A stretch of DNA of 47,221 nt from Pseudomonas sp. KK4 (GCF_001984065.1 NZ_LYVP01000040.1:1-47221), one strand, 5' to 3'. Shown: positions 17,113-27,827, counted from the first letter of the stretch. Made by a program: numbers and translations. Notes: a model not told the origin generated them from the sequence alone.

Positions 17113-18441
17113 TCAGCGCAACATGCCGCTGCCGTAACCCTTCAGGTTGGCTTTCTTCATCAGGGATTCGTACTGGTGCGAAACGAGGTGCGATTGTACT
17201 TGGGACATGAAGTCCATCACAACCACGACCACGATCAGCAACGAGGTCCCGCCAAGGTAGAACGGAACGTTGGCTGCAACCACCAGGAACTGGGGCAACA
17301 GGCAGACGGCCGTCATGTAAAGAGCACCGAACATGGTCAAGCGAGTCAGAACGCCATCAATATAGCGCGCAGACTGCTCACCTGGACGGATGCCCGGAAT
17401 AAAGGCACCGGACTTCTTCAGGTTTTCCGCTACGTCTTTCGGATTGAACATCAACGCCGTATAGAAGAAGCAGAAGAAAATAATCCCTGCACTAAACAGC
17501 AGAATATTCAACGGCTGACCAGGAGCGATCGACTGCGAGATGTCCTGCAACCAGCCCATACCTTCAGACTGGCCGAACCAGGCACCCAACGAAGCCGGGA
17601 ACAGCAAGATGCTGCTCGCGAAAATGGCCGGAATAACACCGGCCATGTTCACCTTCAACGGCAAGTGGCTGGTCTGCGCAGCGAAAACCTTGCGGCCTTG
17701 CTGACGCTTGGCGTAATGAACAGCAATACGACGCTGGCCACGCTCAATGAACACCACGAAACCGATAATCGCTACTGCCAGCAAACCGATGGCAACCAGG
17801 GCGAAGATGTTGATATCACCCTGACGCGCAGACTCGAAAGACTGCCCGATCGCTCTCGGAAGACCGGCGACGATACCCGAAAAAATCAACATCGAGATAC
17901 CGTTGCCAACACCACGCTCAGTAATCTGCTCACCCAGCCACATCATGAACATCGCACCAGCCACAAACGTGGATACCGCGACGAAATGGAAGCCAAAGTC
18001 ACCAGTGAACGCTACGCCCTGCCCCGCCAAACCAATGGACATGCCAATAGCCTGAACCAGAGCGAGGACGACAGTGCCGTAGCGGGTGTACTGGCTGATC
18101 TTGCGACGGCCAGCTTCACCTTCCTTCTTCAACTGCTCCAGCTGCGGGCTGACGGCGGTCATCAGCTGCATGATGATCGATGCCGAAATGTACGGCATGA
18201 TCCCCAACGCAAAGATGCTCATCCGTTCCAGCGCGCCGCCGGAAAACATGTTGAACAAGCTAAGAATGGTCCCCTCATTCTGTCGAAACAGGTCCGCGAG
18301 ACGGTCCGGGTTGATACCTGGAACCGGGATGTGTGCGCCTATTCGGTAGACGATAATCGCCAGGAACAGAAAACGCAGACGAGCCCAGAGTTCAGACATA
18401 CCGCCTTTGCCGAGCGCAGAGAGAGCACCTTGCTTAGCCAT
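17113..18441 (-). CDS. secY: Protein translocase subunit SecY
   Basis: The 442-residue core channel of the Sec translocon in the inner membrane, with ten hydrophobic helices from about residue 20 to 425. It begins [20 protein letters not shown]. The plug and cytoplasmic loops are conserved ([20 protein letters not shown], and [20 protein letters not shown] for loop C4). It partners with SecE (44219-43851 here) and SecG (not in this window). Its ATG directly follows the rplO stop codon with no spacer, indicating tight coupling. Confidence 0.99.
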   Translation of the reverse strand: MAKQGALSALGKGGMSELWARLRFLFLAIIVYRIGAHIPVPGINPDRLADLFRQNEGTILSLFNMFSGGALERMSIFALGIMPYISASIIMQLMTAVSPQLEQLKKEGEAGRRKISQYTRYGTVVLALVQAIGMSIGLAGQGVAFTGDFGFHFVAVSTFVAGAMFMMWLGEQITERGVGNGISMLIFSGIVAGLPRAIGQSFESARQGDINIFALVAIGLLAVAIIGFVVFIERGQRRIAVHYAKRQQGRKVFAAQTSHLPLKVNMAGVIPAIFASSILLFPASLGAWFGQSEGMGWLQDISQSIAPGQPLNILLFSAGIIFFCFFYTALMFNPKDVAENLKKSGAFIPGIRPGEQSARYIDGVLTRLTMFGALYMTAVCLLPQFLVVAANVPFYLGGTSLLIVVVVVMDFMSQVQSHLVSHQYESLMKKANLKGYGSGMLR

Positions 18442-18879
18442 TTATTCCTCGAACTTGCCGCCAGCTGCTTCGATAGCCGCACGCGCACCTTTGGTGGCGC
18501 CGATTCCCTTTCCGATGGTAACAGCGCGAGTCACTTCGCCGGACAGCATGATTTTCACACGCTGAACGTTGACGTTGATCACGTTGGCATCTTTCAAGGA
18601 CTGCACGGTGACGATGTCGCCTTCCACTTTAGCCAGCTCGGACAAACGCACTTCTGCGCGATCCATGGCTTTCAGGGACACGAAACCGAACTTCGGCAGG
18701 CGACGATGCAGCGGCTGTTGACCGCCTTCAAAGCCTGGAGCAATGGTGCCACCGGAGCGGGAAGTCTGACCTTTGTGACCACGGCCACCAGTCTTACCCA
18801 AACCACTACCGATACCACGGCCCGGACGATGCTTTTCGCGACGGGAACCCGGCGCTGGACTCAGATCATTGAGTTTCAT
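18442..18879 (-). CDS. rplO: 50S ribosomal protein L15 (uL15)
   Basis: A 145-residue L15. The glycine/arginine-rich N-terminal extension ([20 protein letters not shown]) penetrates 23S rRNA, and a globular C-terminal domain ends [14 protein letters not shown]. It is a late assembly protein near the central protuberance. It sits between rpmD (3 bp upstream) and secY (0 bp downstream) in the spc operon. Confidence 0.99.
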   Translation of the reverse strand: MKLNDLSPAPGSRREKHRPGRGIGSGLGKTGGRGHKGQTSRSGGTIAPGFEGGQQPLHRRLPKFGFVSLKAMDRAEVRLSELAKVEGDIVTVQSLKDANVINVNVQRVKIMLSGEVTRAVTIGKGIGATKGARAAIEAAGGKFEE

Positions 18880-18882
18880 CGA

Positions 18883-19059
18883 TTAACCCTCGACACGCAG
18901 CATGTAGTAAGCCTTGTTGATCATCCCGCGATTCTCGGGAGTATCCTGGACTTCTACAGTGTGACCGATGCGACGCAGACCCAGACCCTTAACGCACAGT
19001 TTGTGGTTAGGGATGCGGCCGGTCATGCTTTTGATCAGCGTAACTTTAACGGTAGCCAT
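18883..19059 (-). CDS. rpmD: 50S ribosomal protein L30 (uL30)
   Basis: A 58-codon gene read from the sequence: [20 protein letters not shown], then [20 protein letters not shown], ending YYMLRVEG. L30 binds 23S rRNA on the solvent side of the large subunit. The start ATG (19059-19057) lies 2 bp past the rpsE stop, and the stop TAA (18885-18883) lies 3 bp before rplO. Its length and position are standard for the spc operon. Confidence 0.98.
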
Positions 19060-19061
19060 GA

Positions 19062-19562
19062 TCAGAAGATCTCCTTGACGCTTTTGCCACGCTTGGCGGC
19101 AATGGATTCAGGAGACTGCATTGCTTTCAAACCCTTGAAAGTGGCGTGAACCACGTTTACAGGGTTAGTCGAGCCGTAGCATTTGGCCAGAACGTTCTGA
19201 ACGCCAGCAACTTCGAGGACAGCACGCATTGCGCCGCCAGCGATGATACCGGTACCTTCAGAAGCAGGCTGCATGTACACCTTCGAAGCGCCGTGAGCGG
19301 ACTTCATTGCGTACTGCAGAGTGGTGCCGTTCAGATCAACCTGGATCATGTTGCGGCGAGCAGCTTCCATTGCCTTCTGGATCGCAGCAGGCACTTCACG
19401 CGACTTGCCACGGCCGAAGCCAACGCGCCCTTTACCATCACCAACCACGGTCAACGCGGTGAAAGTGAAGATACGGCCGCCTTTAACGGTTTTGGCTACG
19501 CGGTTAACTTGAACCAGCTTCTCGATGTAGCCTTCGTCGCGCTTTTGGTCGTTATTTGACAT
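19062..19562 (-). CDS. rpsE: 30S ribosomal protein S5 (uS5)
   Basis: A 166-residue S5 with an N-terminal dsRBD-like fold ([20 protein letters not shown]) and a C-terminal domain holding [20 protein letters not shown]. It contributes to decoding accuracy and mRNA entry with S3 and S4. The spectinomycin-contact loop [11 protein letters not shown] looks wild type. It follows rplR by 3 bp. Confidence 0.99.
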
Positions 19563-19565
19563 AAC

Positions 19566-19916
19566 TTAGAACTCCAGCCCAGCTTCACGAGCAGCATCAG
19601 CCAGCGCTTTAACGCGGCCGTGGTACTTGAAGCCAGAGCGGTCGAAAGCCACCTGCGAGACGCCAGCGGCCTTAGCACGCGTAGCGACCAGCTGGCCAAC
19701 CTTAGTGGCCGCGTCGATGTTGCCAGTGGCGCCATCACGCAGTTCTTTATCCAAAGTCGAGGCACTTGCCAGGACTTTGTTGCCGTCGGCCGAAATGACC
19801 TGGGCGTAGATGTGCTGCGAAGAGCGGAACACGCAGAGACGCACGACTTCGAGTTCGTGCATTTTCAGGCGTGCTTTGCGAGCGCGACGCAGTCGAGTAA
19901 CTTTTTTGTCGGTCAT
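19566..19916 (-). CDS. rplR: 50S ribosomal protein L18 (uL18)
   Basis: A 116-residue 5S rRNA-binding protein that forms the central protuberance with L5. The basic N-terminal region ([20 protein letters not shown]) is followed by the conserved C-terminus [20 protein letters not shown]. It is a member of the spc operon, 10 bp after rplF. Confidence 0.99.
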   Translation of the reverse strand: MTDKKVTRLRRARKARLKMHELEVVRLCVFRSSQHIYAQVISADGNKVLASASTLDKELRDGATGNIDAATKVGQLVATRAKAAGVSQVAFDRSGFKYHGRVKALADAAREAGLEF

Positions 19917-19926
19917 TTGCTATGCC

Positions 19927-20460
19927 CTACTTCTTCTTGGCTTCTTTACGACGGACGACTTCGTCCGCGTAGCGCACACCTTTGCCTTTGTACGGCTCTG
20001 GTGGACGGAAGTCGCGGATCTCGGCGGCCACTTGACCTACCAGCTGCTTGTCGATGCCCTTGATCAGGATATCGGTCTGGCTAGGAGTCTCAGCGGTGAT
20101 GCCTTCCGGCAGTTCGTAATCCACTGGATGCGAGAAGCCAAGAGCCAGGTTCAGCACTGTGCCTTTTGCTTGCGCTTTGTAACCAACACCGACCAGCTGG
20201 AGCTTGCGCTCGAAGCCTTGGCTTACGCCTTGGACCATGTTGTTAACCAACGCACGAGTGGTACCAGCCATTGCGCGAGTCTGTTGATCGCCATTGCGAG
20301 CAGCAAAACGCAGCTCACCGGCTTCTTCAACGATCTCAACGGACGAATGGATGTTCAGTTCGAGAGTGCCCTTGGCACCCTTCACCGAAAGCTGTTGGCC
20401 TGCGAATTTTACTTCGACACCGGCTGGCAGCTTAACGGGGTTCTTAGCGACGCGAGACAT
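19927..20460 (-). CDS. rplF: 50S ribosomal protein L6 (uL6)
   Basis: A 177-residue L6 with two tandem similar domains. It sits near the sarcin-ricin loop and the factor-binding site. The start is [19 protein letters not shown], and the C-terminal motif is [17 protein letters not shown]. It is 12 bp after rpsH in the spc operon. Confidence 0.99.
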   Translation of the reverse strand: MSRVAKNPVKLPAGVEVKFAGQQLSVKGAKGTLELNIHSSVEIVEEAGELRFAARNGDQQTRAMAGTTRALVNNMVQGVSQGFERKLQLVGVGYKAQAKGTVLNLALGFSHPVDYELPEGITAETPSQTDILIKGIDKQLVGQVAAEIRDFRPPEPYKGKGVRYADEVVRRKEAKKK

Positions 20461-20472
20461 GCTTATCCCCCC

Positions 20473-20865
20473 TTAGAACACAGTGCAAAGAACTTCGCCG
20501 CCGACACCGGCAGCGCGCGCAGCACGATCAGTCATCACACCTTTGTTGGTGGAGACGATAGACACACCGAGACCGCCACGAACTTTCGGCAGATCTTCGA
20601 CGGACTTGTACTGACGCAGGCCTGGACGGCTAACGCGCTTCACTTCTTCGATAACCGGACGGCCTTCGAAATATTTCAGCTCGATAGACAGCAGCGGTTT
20701 GGTTTCGCTGCTGATCTGATAACCCGCGATGTAACCTTCGTCCTTCAGGACTTTGGCAACAGCTACCTTCAACGTGGAAGATGGCATGCTTACGACGGAC
20801 TTTTCAGCCATCTGGGCATTACGGATTCGAGTTAGCATGTCCGCTAACGGGTCCTGCATACTCAT
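20473..20865 (-). CDS. rpsH: 30S ribosomal protein S8 (uS8)
   Basis: A 130-residue S8, a primary binder of the 16S central domain, starting [20 protein letters not shown]. In E. coli S8 represses the spc operon by binding its own mRNA. Here an unusually long 209-bp gap with hairpins and a promoter (20964-21056) separates it from rpsN, so rpsH and later genes may have an independent promoter. Confidence 0.99.
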   Translation of the reverse strand: MSMQDPLADMLTRIRNAQMAEKSVVSMPSSTLKVAVAKVLKDEGYIAGYQISSETKPLLSIELKYFEGRPVIEEVKRVSRPGLRQYKSVEDLPKVRGGLGVSIVSTNKGVMTDRAARAAGVGGEVLCTVF

Positions 20866-20963
20866 GGGCTAGACGCTCCTAATACAGAAAAATTAGCCTT
20901 GCGGCTACTACGTGTCGCCGAGAATCTCCGAGCATAGAAAACACGGGCTCAGGCGAGCCGGGT

Positions 20964-20992
20964 ATTCTAGACACACCCCGGAAATGAATCAA
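20964..20992 (-). promoter_or_regulatory. Internal spc-operon promoter before rpsH
   Basis: On the minus strand, -35 TTGATT (20992-20987), a 17-bp spacer and -10 TAGAAT (20969-20964). The -35 box lies inside the 3' arm of the hairpin at 20985-21014. Same hexamer and spacer as the rpsM promoter. Confidence 0.65.
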
Positions 20993-21056
20993 GCCCCATA
21001 AGGGGCTTGATTCAGATTCAAGGCCACCGACGGTCAGAATCTTTCGAACCTGACCG
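20985..21056 (-). promoter_or_regulatory. Hairpins in the rpsN-rpsH gap
   Basis: A perfect 13-bp stem, TGAATCAAGCCCC (20985-20997) with GGGGCTTGATTCA (21002-21014), loop ATAA. A second 7-bp stem, CGGTCAG (21031-21037) with CTGACCG (21050-21056), lies nearer rpsN. The first lacks a clean T tract on the minus strand, so it is better called an mRNA processing or attenuation element than a sure terminator. Confidence 0.7.
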
Positions 21057-21074
21057 CCGAGACTTTGACAGTAC

Positions 21075-21380
21075 TTACCAGCTGGCTTTAACCAGGCCTG
21101 GTACGTCACCACGCATTGCCGCTTCACGCAGTTTGTTACGGCCCAGGCCGAACTTGCGGTAAACGCCGTGCGGACGACCAGTCAGGCGGCAACGGTTACG
21201 CATGCGCGAGGCACTTGCGTCACGTGGTTGCTTCTGCAGAGCTACGGTAGCTTCCCAACGCGCTTCTGGACTTGCGTTCAGATCGACGATGATAGCTTTC
21301 AGCGCTGCACGCTTGGTGGCGTACTTGGCAACAGTGAGCTGACGCTTCAGCTCACGGTTTTTCATGCTCTTCTTGGCCAT
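21075..21380 (-). CDS. rpsN: 30S ribosomal protein S14 (uS14, zinc-free form)
   Basis: A 101-residue S14 starting [20 protein letters not shown]. The CxxC zinc pairs of the short S14 form are absent, so this is the long, zinc-independent type. It is a head protein near the decoding region. The start was set at 21380 by homology and spacing (13 bp after rplE); the open frame extends upstream into rplE. Confidence 0.98.
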
Positions 21381-21393
21381 TTTCCTACTCCAA

Positions 21394-21933
21394 TCAGTTG
21401 CGGAACGGGAATTTGAAAGCACGCAACAGAGCGCGGCCTTCGTCATCGTTCTTGGCAGTGGTGGTCAGGGTAATGTCCAGACCGCGGAGAGCATCGATCT
21501 TGTCGTAGTCGATTTCCGGGAAAATGATCTGCTCTTTCACGCCCATGCTGTAGTTGCCACGACCATCGAAGGACTTGGCATTCAGGCCGCGGAAGTCGCG
21601 AACCCGAGGCAGGGAGATCGACAGCAGACGATCCAGGAACTCGTACATACGCTCACGACGCAGGGTCACTTTGACGCCGATCGGCCAACCTTCACGGACT
21701 TTAAAGCCTGCGATGGATTTACGAGCGTAGGTCACAACGACTTTCTGGCCGGTGATCTTTTCCAGGTCAGCAACAGCGTGCTCGATGACTTTTTTGTCGC
21801 CGATCGCTTCGCCCAGACCCATGTTCAGGGTGATCTTGGTAACGCGCGGAACTTCCATCACGTTCGAAAGCTTAAGTTCTTCCTTAAGCTTCGGAGCGAT
21901 TTCCTTCCGATAAATCTCTTTTAGTCGTGCCAT
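21394..21933 (-). CDS. rplE: 50S ribosomal protein L5 (uL5)
   Basis: A 179-residue 5S rRNA-binding protein contacting P-site tRNA and forming the bridge to S13. The start [20 protein letters not shown] and the motif [20 protein letters not shown] are typical. It is in the spc operon, 20 bp after rplX. Confidence 0.99.
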
Positions 21934-21953
21934 GGTCTTCTACCTAGCAGTGT

Positions 21954-22268
21954 TCAAGCATCAACCGCTTTTTGGGTCGACTTGAAGACACGAATTTTCT
22001 TACCGTCTTCTACTTTGAAACCAACGCGGTCAGCCTTGTTGGTTTCGCCGTTGAAGATGGCGACGTTGGAAGCGTGCAGTGGCGCTTCTTTTTCGACGAT
22101 ACCGCCTTGTACGCCCGACATCGGGTTAGGCTTGGTATGGCGCTTGACCAGGTTCAGACCACCAACAACCAGACGGTTGTCAGCAAGAACCTTCAGCACC
22201 TTACCGCGCTTACCTTTGTCTTTGCCGGCGATCACGATGATCTCGTCGTCACGACGAATCTTTTGCAT
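21954..22268 (-). CDS. rplX: 50S ribosomal protein L24 (uL24)
   Basis: A 104-residue assembly-initiator protein at the exit tunnel rim. The KOW motif is visible at the start ([20 protein letters not shown]). It is the second gene of the spc operon, 11 bp after rplN. Confidence 0.99.
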   Translation of the reverse strand: MQKIRRDDEIIVIAGKDKGKRGKVLKVLADNRLVVGGLNLVKRHTKPNPMSGVQGGIVEKEAPLHASNVAIFNGETNKADRVGFKVEDGKKIRVFKSTQKAVDA

Positions 22269-22279
22269 GTCGGATCTCC

Positions 22280-22648
22280 TTACAGCACTTCTGGGGCGAG
22301 CGAGACGATCTTCATGAACTTCTCAGTACGAAGTTCACGGGTCACTGGCCCAAAGATACGGGTGCCGATCGGCTCTTGCTTGTTGTTCAGAAGAACAGCA
22401 GCGTTGCCATCAAAGCGGATAATGGAGCCATCGGCACGACGTACGCCGTGACGAGTGCGGACTACAACAGCAGTCATCACTTGGCCTTTTTTCACTTTAC
22501 CGCGAGGAATTGCTTCCTTGACGGTTACTTTGATGATGTCACCGATACCAGCGTAACGACGATGGGAGCCACCCAGCACCTTGATGCACATAACGCGGCG
22601 AGCGCCGCTGTTATCGGCCACATCGAGCATGGATTGAGTCTGAATCAT
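22280..22648 (-). CDS. rplN: 50S ribosomal protein L14 (uL14)
   Basis: A 122-residue L14 starting [20 protein letters not shown], the classical first gene of the spc operon. It forms bridges B5/B8 with 16S rRNA and is the docking site of silencing factor RsfS. The gap to rpsQ is 23 bp with no obvious promoter or terminator, so S10 and spc may be read through here. Confidence 0.99.
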   Translation of the reverse strand: MIQTQSMLDVADNSGARRVMCIKVLGGSHRRYAGIGDIIKVTVKEAIPRGKVKKGQVMTAVVVRTRHGVRRADGSIIRFDGNAAVLLNNKQEPIGTRIFGPVTRELRTEKFMKIVSLAPEVL

Positions 22649-22671
22649 ATAATTTCTCCGACCCCTAGTCC

Positions 22672-22938
22672 TTAGACTTCCACAGCGCGTTCGAGAACAT
22701 CAACCAGCGCCCAAGACTTGGTCTTGGCCAAAGGACGAGTTTCACGAATAGTGACTTTGTCGCCGATGTGGCACTGATTGGTTTCGTCGTGCGCGTGCAG
22801 CTTAGTCGAACGCTTAACGTATTTACCGTAGATCGGGTGCTTTACGCGACGCTCGATCAAAACGGTGATGGTTTTGTCCATCTTGTCGCTGACAACACGG
22901 CCAGTCAGCGTACGGACAGTCTTTTCGGCTTCAGCCAT
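22672..22938 (-). CDS. rpsQ: 30S ribosomal protein S17 (uS17)
   Basis: An 88-residue OB-fold primary 16S rRNA binder, last gene of the S10 operon. Motifs: [20 protein letters not shown] and [20 protein letters not shown]. It begins 2 bp after the rpmC stop. Confidence 0.99.
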   Translation of the reverse strand: MAEAEKTVRTLTGRVVSDKMDKTITVLIERRVKHPIYGKYVKRSTKLHAHDETNQCHIGDKVTIRETRPLAKTKSWALVDVLERAVEV

Positions 22939-22940
22939 GA

Positions 22941-23132
22941 TTACTTACCTGCCTGCTGGTTGAGCACAGTCTTCACGCGAGCGATGTCACGCTTAACTTG
23001 CGAGAGCAGATGAGACTGCCCCAACTGGCCAGTTGCTTTCTGCATACGCAGATTGAACTGGTCGCGCAGCAAGCCGAGCAGTTGCTCGTTCAGCTGCTGT
23101 GCGGATTTTTCACGAAGTTCATTCGCTTTCAT
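22941..23132 (-). CDS. rpmC: 50S ribosomal protein L29 (uL29)
   Basis: A 63-residue two-helix protein at the tunnel exit, next to L23, contacting SRP and trigger factor. I chose ATG 23132 ([18 protein letters not shown]) over the preceding in-frame GTG (23135), since the ATG shares one base with the rplP stop (TGATG), a coupling arrangement, and gives the usual length. Confidence 0.97.
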
Positions 23133-23545
23133 CACATCACCGTCCGTTTAACAAAGGAGGTGGCGAGCGGCAGCTTTGCAGCAGCCAGGGCGAAAGCCTC
23201 ACGCGCCAGCTCTTCAGAAACACCCTCGATTTCATACAGGACTTTGCCTGGCTGAATCTGGGCAACCCAGTATTCGACGTTACCTTTACCTTTACCCATC
23301 CGAACTTCGAGTGGCTTTTTGGAAATAGGCTTGTCCGGGAATACACGGATCCAGATCTTGCCGCCACGTTTTACGTGACGGGTCAGAGCACGACGCGCTG
23401 ACTCGATCTGACGAGCGGTGAGACGACCACGAGCAACAGACTTCAGCGCGAACTCGCCGAAGCTGACTTTGCTACCGCGCAATGCCAGGCCACGGTTGTG
23501 ACCAGTCATTTGCTTGCGGAACTTCGTACGCTTTGGTTGCAACAT
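23132..23545 (-). CDS. rplP: 50S ribosomal protein L16 (uL16)
   Basis: A 137-residue L16 starting [20 protein letters not shown]. It orients aminoacyl-tRNA at the A site and is incorporated late. The hydroxylation-target Arg of E. coli lies in the conserved region. Its stop overlaps the rpmC start by one base. Confidence 0.99.
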
Positions 23546-23557
23546 TTGGCGTACCCC

Positions 23558-24244
23558 TTACTTAGCAGCTTTTTTACGAGGCGCTGGTGCTTGTGGTTTC
23601 AGTTCTTCTTGGCGACCACCAATTACTTCGCCTTTGAAGATCCAAACCTTTACACCGATCACACCGTAGGTGGTGTGAGCTTCGTAGTTGGCATAGTCGA
23701 TGTCGGCACGCAGGGTGTGCAGTGGCACACGACCTTCGCGATACCATTCAGTACGTGCGATTTCAGCACCGCCGAGACGACCGCTCACTTGGATTTTGAT
23801 GCCTTTGGCACCAATGCGCATTGCGTTCTGTACAGCGCGCTTCATAGCGCGACGGAACATTACGCGACGCTCCAGCTGCTGAGCTACGCTCTGCGCAACC
23901 AGCATACCGTCGAGCTCCGGCTTGCGGATCTCTTCGATATTGATGTGCACAGGCACACCCATTTGCTTGGTCAGGTCCTGACGCAGTTTCTCAACATCTT
24001 CACCTTTCTTCCCGATAACGATACCTGGGCGAGCGGTGTGGATGGTGATACGTGCAGTTTGGGCCGGACGATGGATATCGATACGGCTTACGGACGCGCT
24101 TTTTAGTTTGTCTTGGAGATACTCACGCACCTTCAGATCAGCGAACAAGTAGTCCGCATAAGTCCGACCGTCTGCGTACCAGACGGAGGTGTGCTCCTTG
24201 ACGATTCCCAGGCGAATGCCAATGGGATGTACTTTCTGACCCAT
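23558..24244 (-). CDS. rpsC: 30S ribosomal protein S3 (uS3)
   Basis: A 228-residue S3 that lines the mRNA entry channel and has helicase activity with S4/S5. The N-terminus is [20 protein letters not shown]. The type-2 KH domain has its GxxG loop in [14 protein letters not shown]. The start was set at 24244 (GGTCGAAGAG-like leader), because a longer open frame enters rplV. It is 13 bp after rplV. Confidence 0.98.
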
Positions 24245-24257
24245 CTCTTCGACTCCG

Positions 24258-24590
24258 TTACTTGTCAGCAACCTTGACAGTGATATGGCAAGACCGCTTG
24301 ACGATGCGATCAGCACGGCCTTTGGCACGTGGCATGATGCGCTTCAGCGAACGCCCTTCGTTGACGAAAACGGTGCTGACCTTGAGGTCATCAACGTCTG
24401 CGCCTTCGTTATGCTCGGCGTTGGCTACGGCCGACTCCAGCACTTTCTTCATGATCTCGGCGGCTTTCTTACTGCTGAAAGCCAACAGGTTGAGCGCCTC
24501 GCCCACCTTCTTCCCGCGGATCTGGTCGGCGACCAAGCGGGCTTTCTGGGCGGAGATTCGAGCGCCCGACAACTTAGCGGCTACTTCCAT
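24258..24590 (-). CDS. rplV: 50S ribosomal protein L22 (uL22)
   Basis: A 110-residue L22 whose beta-hairpin ([18 protein letters not shown]) extends into the exit tunnel near the macrolide site; the hairpin tip appears unaltered. N-terminal [21 protein letters not shown]10 operon, 11 bp after rpsS. Confidence 0.99.
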
Positions 24591-24601
24591 TTCCTAACCC
24601 C

Positions 24602-24877
24602 TTAACGCTTGGCTTTCTTGTCTGCCACGTGCCCGCGATAAGTGCGGGTACCGGCGAACTCGCCCAGTTTGTGGCCGACCATGTCTTCGTTCACGAGAAC
24701 TGGGACGTGCTGACGACCGTTGTGTACTGCGATGGTCAGACCGACCATTTGTGGCAGGATCATCGAACGGCGCGACCAGGTTTTCACTGGTTTGCGATCG
24801 TTCTTTTCCGCCGCCACTTCGATCTTCTTCAGTAGGTGAAGATCGATAAAAGGACCTTTTTTCAGAGAACGTGGCAC
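24602..24877 (-). CDS. rpsS: 30S ribosomal protein S19 (uS19)
   Basis: A 91-residue head protein bound to S13. It begins [20 protein letters not shown] and ends [15 protein letters not shown], full length. S10 operon, 16 bp after rplB. Confidence 0.99.
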   Translation of the reverse strand: MPRSLKKGPFIDLHLLKKIEVAAEKNDRKPVKTWSRRSMILPQMVGLTIAVHNGRQHVPVLVNEDMVGHKLGEFAGTRTYRGHVADKKAKR

Positions 24878-24893
24878 TGTCGTATCCCTCTAT

Positions 24894-25718
24894 TTACTTG
24901 CGACGACGGACGATCATTTTGTCGGTACGCTTATTACCACGAGTCTTCGCGCCCTTAGTCGGGAAGCCCCATGGCGATACCGGATGACGACCACCAGAGG
25001 TACGACCTTCACCACCACCATGTGGGTGGTCAACCGGGTTCATGGCAACACCACGAACGGTTGGGCGAACGCCACGCCAGCGTTTGGCACCAGCTTTACC
25101 CAGCGAACGCAGGCTGTGCTCGGAGTTCGAGACTTCACCCAGGGTCGCGCGGCATTCAGCCAGCACTTTACGCATCTCACCAGAACGCAGACGCAGGGTC
25201 ACGTAGACACCTTCACGAGCGATCAGCTGAGCCGAAGCACCAGCGGAACGAGCGATCTGAGCGCCTTTACCTGGCTTCAATTCGATGCCGTGTACGGTGC
25301 TACCAACTGGAATGTTACGCAGTTGCAGAGCGTTGCCCGGCTTGATCGGTGCCAGAGCACCTGCGATCAGCTGGTCGCCAGCACTCACGCCTTTAGGGGC
25401 GATGATGTAGCGACGCTCGCCATCTGCGTACAGCAGCAGAGCGATGTGAGCAGTACGGTTTGGATCGTATTCGATACGCTCGACAGTGGCAGCGATGCCA
25501 TCTTTGTCGTTACGACGGAAATCGACCAGACGATAATGCTGCTTATGACCACCACCGATGTGACGAGTGGTAATACGGCCATTGTTGTTACGACCACCAG
25601 ACTTCGATTTCTTCTCGAGCAGCGGTGCGTGAGGAGCGCCTTTATGCAGCTCCTGGTTGACCACCTTGACCACAAAACGGCGGCCAGGGGAAGTCGGTTT
25701 GCATTTAACGATTGCCAT
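24894..25718 (-). CDS. rplB: 50S ribosomal protein L2 (uL2)
   Basis: A 274-residue L2, required for subunit association and peptidyl-transferase centre structure. The conserved loop [20 protein letters not shown], with the essential His, is intact. N-terminal [21 protein letters not shown]10 operon, 14 bp after rplW. Confidence 0.99.
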
Positions 25719-25732
25719 GATGCACCCCTTCC

Positions 25733-26032
25733 TTACTCAGCACTGCTGCTGAAATCGAGATCTTGGCCTGGCTGAAGGGAGATAACTGCCTTCTTCCAGT
25801 CATTACGCTTGCCCAGACCGCGAGCAGTGCGCTTGCTCTTACCCAGAACATTCAGGGTAGTAACACGCTCTACTTTCACGCTGAACAGGCTTTCGACGGC
25901 CTTCTTGATTTCCAGCTTGGTTGCGTCAGTAGCAACCTTGAAAACGAACTGGCCTTTCTTGTCTGCCAGAACCGTAGCCTTCTCGGAAACGTGCGGGCCA
26001 AGCAGAACTTTAAATACGCGTTCCTGGTTCAT
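25733..26032 (-). CDS. rplW: 50S ribosomal protein L23 (uL23)
   Basis: A 99-residue L23, the exit-tunnel docking site for trigger factor and SRP. Motif [20 protein letters not shown], with the exposed acidic docking residues. Its start overlaps the rplD stop by 4 bp, indicating translational coupling. Confidence 0.99.
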
Positions 26033-26631
26033 CCCAGCAGCTCCTCGAATTTCTTCACGGCCGACACGGTGATCAACACCTTGTCGTATGCGATCAGACT
26101 AACTGGATCGGAACCTTGCACATCACGTACATCTACGTGCGGCAGGTTGCGAGCAGCCAGGTACAGGTTCTGATCAACAGCGTCCGACACGATCAGAACG
26201 TCGGTCAGGCTCATGTTGTTCAGCTTGCCCAGCAGGTCTTTGGTTTTCGGCGTTTCAACAGCGAAATCCTGAACCACAACCAGACGATCAGTACGCACCA
26301 GCTCAGCAAGGATGGAACGCATTGCTGCGCGATACATTTTCTTGTTCAGCTTCTGGGAGTGATCCTGAGGACGAGCTGCGAAAGTGGTACCGCCGCCACG
26401 CCAGATTGGGCTACGGATAGTACCGGCACGAGCACGGCCAGTACCTTTCTGACGCCATGGGCGCTTACCGCCACCAGAAACGTCGGAACGGGTCTTTTGC
26501 TGCTTGCTACCCTGACGGCCGCCAGCCATGTAGGCCACGACTGCTTGGTGAACCAGCGTCTCGTTGAATTCGCCGCCAAATGTCAGTTCGGAAACTTCGA
26601 TCGCTTGAGCGTCATTTACATTTAATTGCAT
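26029..26631 (-). CDS. rplD: 50S ribosomal protein L4 (uL4)
   Basis: A 200-residue L4 with an extended basic loop reaching the exit tunnel ([20 protein letters not shown]). In E. coli L4 also regulates the S10 operon through the leader and binds RNase E. The start [20 protein letters not shown] is typical, 12 bp after rplC. Confidence 0.99.
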
Positions 26632-26643
26632 GTCAGCTTCCCC

Positions 26644-27279
26644 TTAACCGCGAGCCTTGGCTGCTGGACGTACAACCAAGTTGCCGCCAGTAGCGCCAGG
26701 AACAGCGCCCTTGACCAACAACAGATTGCGTTCAGCGTCCACGCGCACTACTTCGAGGGACTGCACGGTCACGCGCTCAGCGCCCATATGACCGGACATT
26801 TTTTTGCCCTTGAATACACGACCAGGAGTCTGGCACTGGCCGATAGAGCCTGGAACGCGGTGGGATACGGAGTTACCGTGGGTGTTATCTTGCCCGCGGA
26901 AGTTCCAACGCTTGATCGTACCCTGGAAGCCTTTACCCTTGGACTGACCGGTTACATCAACCAGTTGACCAGCGGCGAAGATTTCAGCATTGATCAGATC
27001 GCCGGCCTGGTACTCGCCTTCTTCAAGGCGGAATTCCATTACGGTACGACCAGCGGCAACGTTCGCCTTGGCGAAGTGGCCAGCCTGAGCTGCTGTTACA
27101 CGCGAAGCGCGACGCTCGCCGACAGTGACTTGCACTGCACGATAGCCATCGGTCTCTTCAGTTTTGAACTGGGTGACGCGATTCGGCTCGATCTCAATGA
27201 CCGTGACCGGAATGGAGACACCTTCTTCGGTGAAAATACGGGTCATACCGCATTTACGACCGACTACACCAATAGTCAT
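26644..27279 (-). CDS. rplC: 50S ribosomal protein L3 (uL3)
   Basis: A 211-residue L3, an early assembly protein near the peptidyl-transferase centre; its W-finger loop follows [20 protein letters not shown], where the methylated Gln of E. coli lies. The start is [20 protein letters not shown] at 27279; the longer frame to 27312 lies in the rpsJ-rplC spacer (80 bp). Confidence 0.98.
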   Translation of the reverse strand: MTIGVVGRKCGMTRIFTEEGVSIPVTVIEIEPNRVTQFKTEETDGYRAVQVTVGERRASRVTAAQAGHFAKANVAAGRTVMEFRLEEGEYQAGDLINAEIFAAGQLVDVTGQSKGKGFQGTIKRWNFRGQDNTHGNSVSHRVPGSIGQCQTPGRVFKGKKMSGHMGAERVTVQSLEVVRVDAERNLLLVKGAVPGATGGNLVVRPAAKARG

Positions 27280-27359
27280 GTTGTAAACCTCATGAGTGTA
27301 CGGGGCTTTCACCCGCTATGGCCGCCCATTTCAGAGCGTTACACGACTAAGACCGAGTC

Positions 27360-27671
27360 TTAGCCGAGGCTGATCTGCACTTCCACACCGGCCGCAAGAT
27401 CGAGCTTCATAAGTGCATCAACGGTTTTATCCGTTGGCTGAACGATGTCCAGAACGCGCTTATGAGTACGGATCTCGTACTGGTCACGCGCGTCTTTGTT
27501 GACGTGCGGGGAGACCAGAACGGTGAACCGCTCTTTACGGGTAGGCAGTGGAATTGGACCACGCACTTGAGCACCAGTACGTTTCGCGGTTTCCACGATT
27601 TCCTGGGTTGATTGGTCGATCAGGCGATGGTCGAAAGCCTTCAACCTGATACGGATTTGCTGATTTTGCAT
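27360..27671 (-). CDS. rpsJ: 30S ribosomal protein S10 / NusE (uS10)
   Basis: A 103-residue S10, also the transcription antitermination factor NusE that joins NusG (encoded upstream at 43308) to couple ribosome and polymerase. Starts [20 protein letters not shown]. It is the first gene of the S10 operon. Its leader, about 55 nt, holds a hairpin CGGGCG/CGCCCG (27702-27718). Confidence 0.99.
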
Positions 27672-27733
27672 TGGATTTCAGACTCCGGCTGCTATTCCCA
27701 CCGGGCGCAATACGCCCGTTAAAAGGAGGCGCA

Positions 27734-27762
27734 ATTCTATAGACGCCCCAGATAGGTGTCAA
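27734..27762 (-). promoter_or_regulatory. S10-operon promoter (rpsJ)
   Basis: On the minus strand, consensus -35 TTGACA (27762-27757), a 17-bp spacer and -10 TAGAAT (27739-27734). It lies directly after the tuf terminator. Confidence 0.85.
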
Positions 27763-27767
27763 CCCAA

Positions 27768-27798
27768 TAAAAAAGCCCCCGCTGAGCGGGGGCTTTTT
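27768..27798 (-). terminator. Terminator of the str operon after tuf
   Basis: A 13-bp stem, AAAAAGCCCCCGC (27770-27782) with GCGGGGGCTTTTT (27786-27798), loop TGA, with a T run on the minus strand. Confidence 0.95.
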
Positions 27799-27827
27799 CA
27801 AAGCATCGAAGCTAACTCAAAAAGAGC

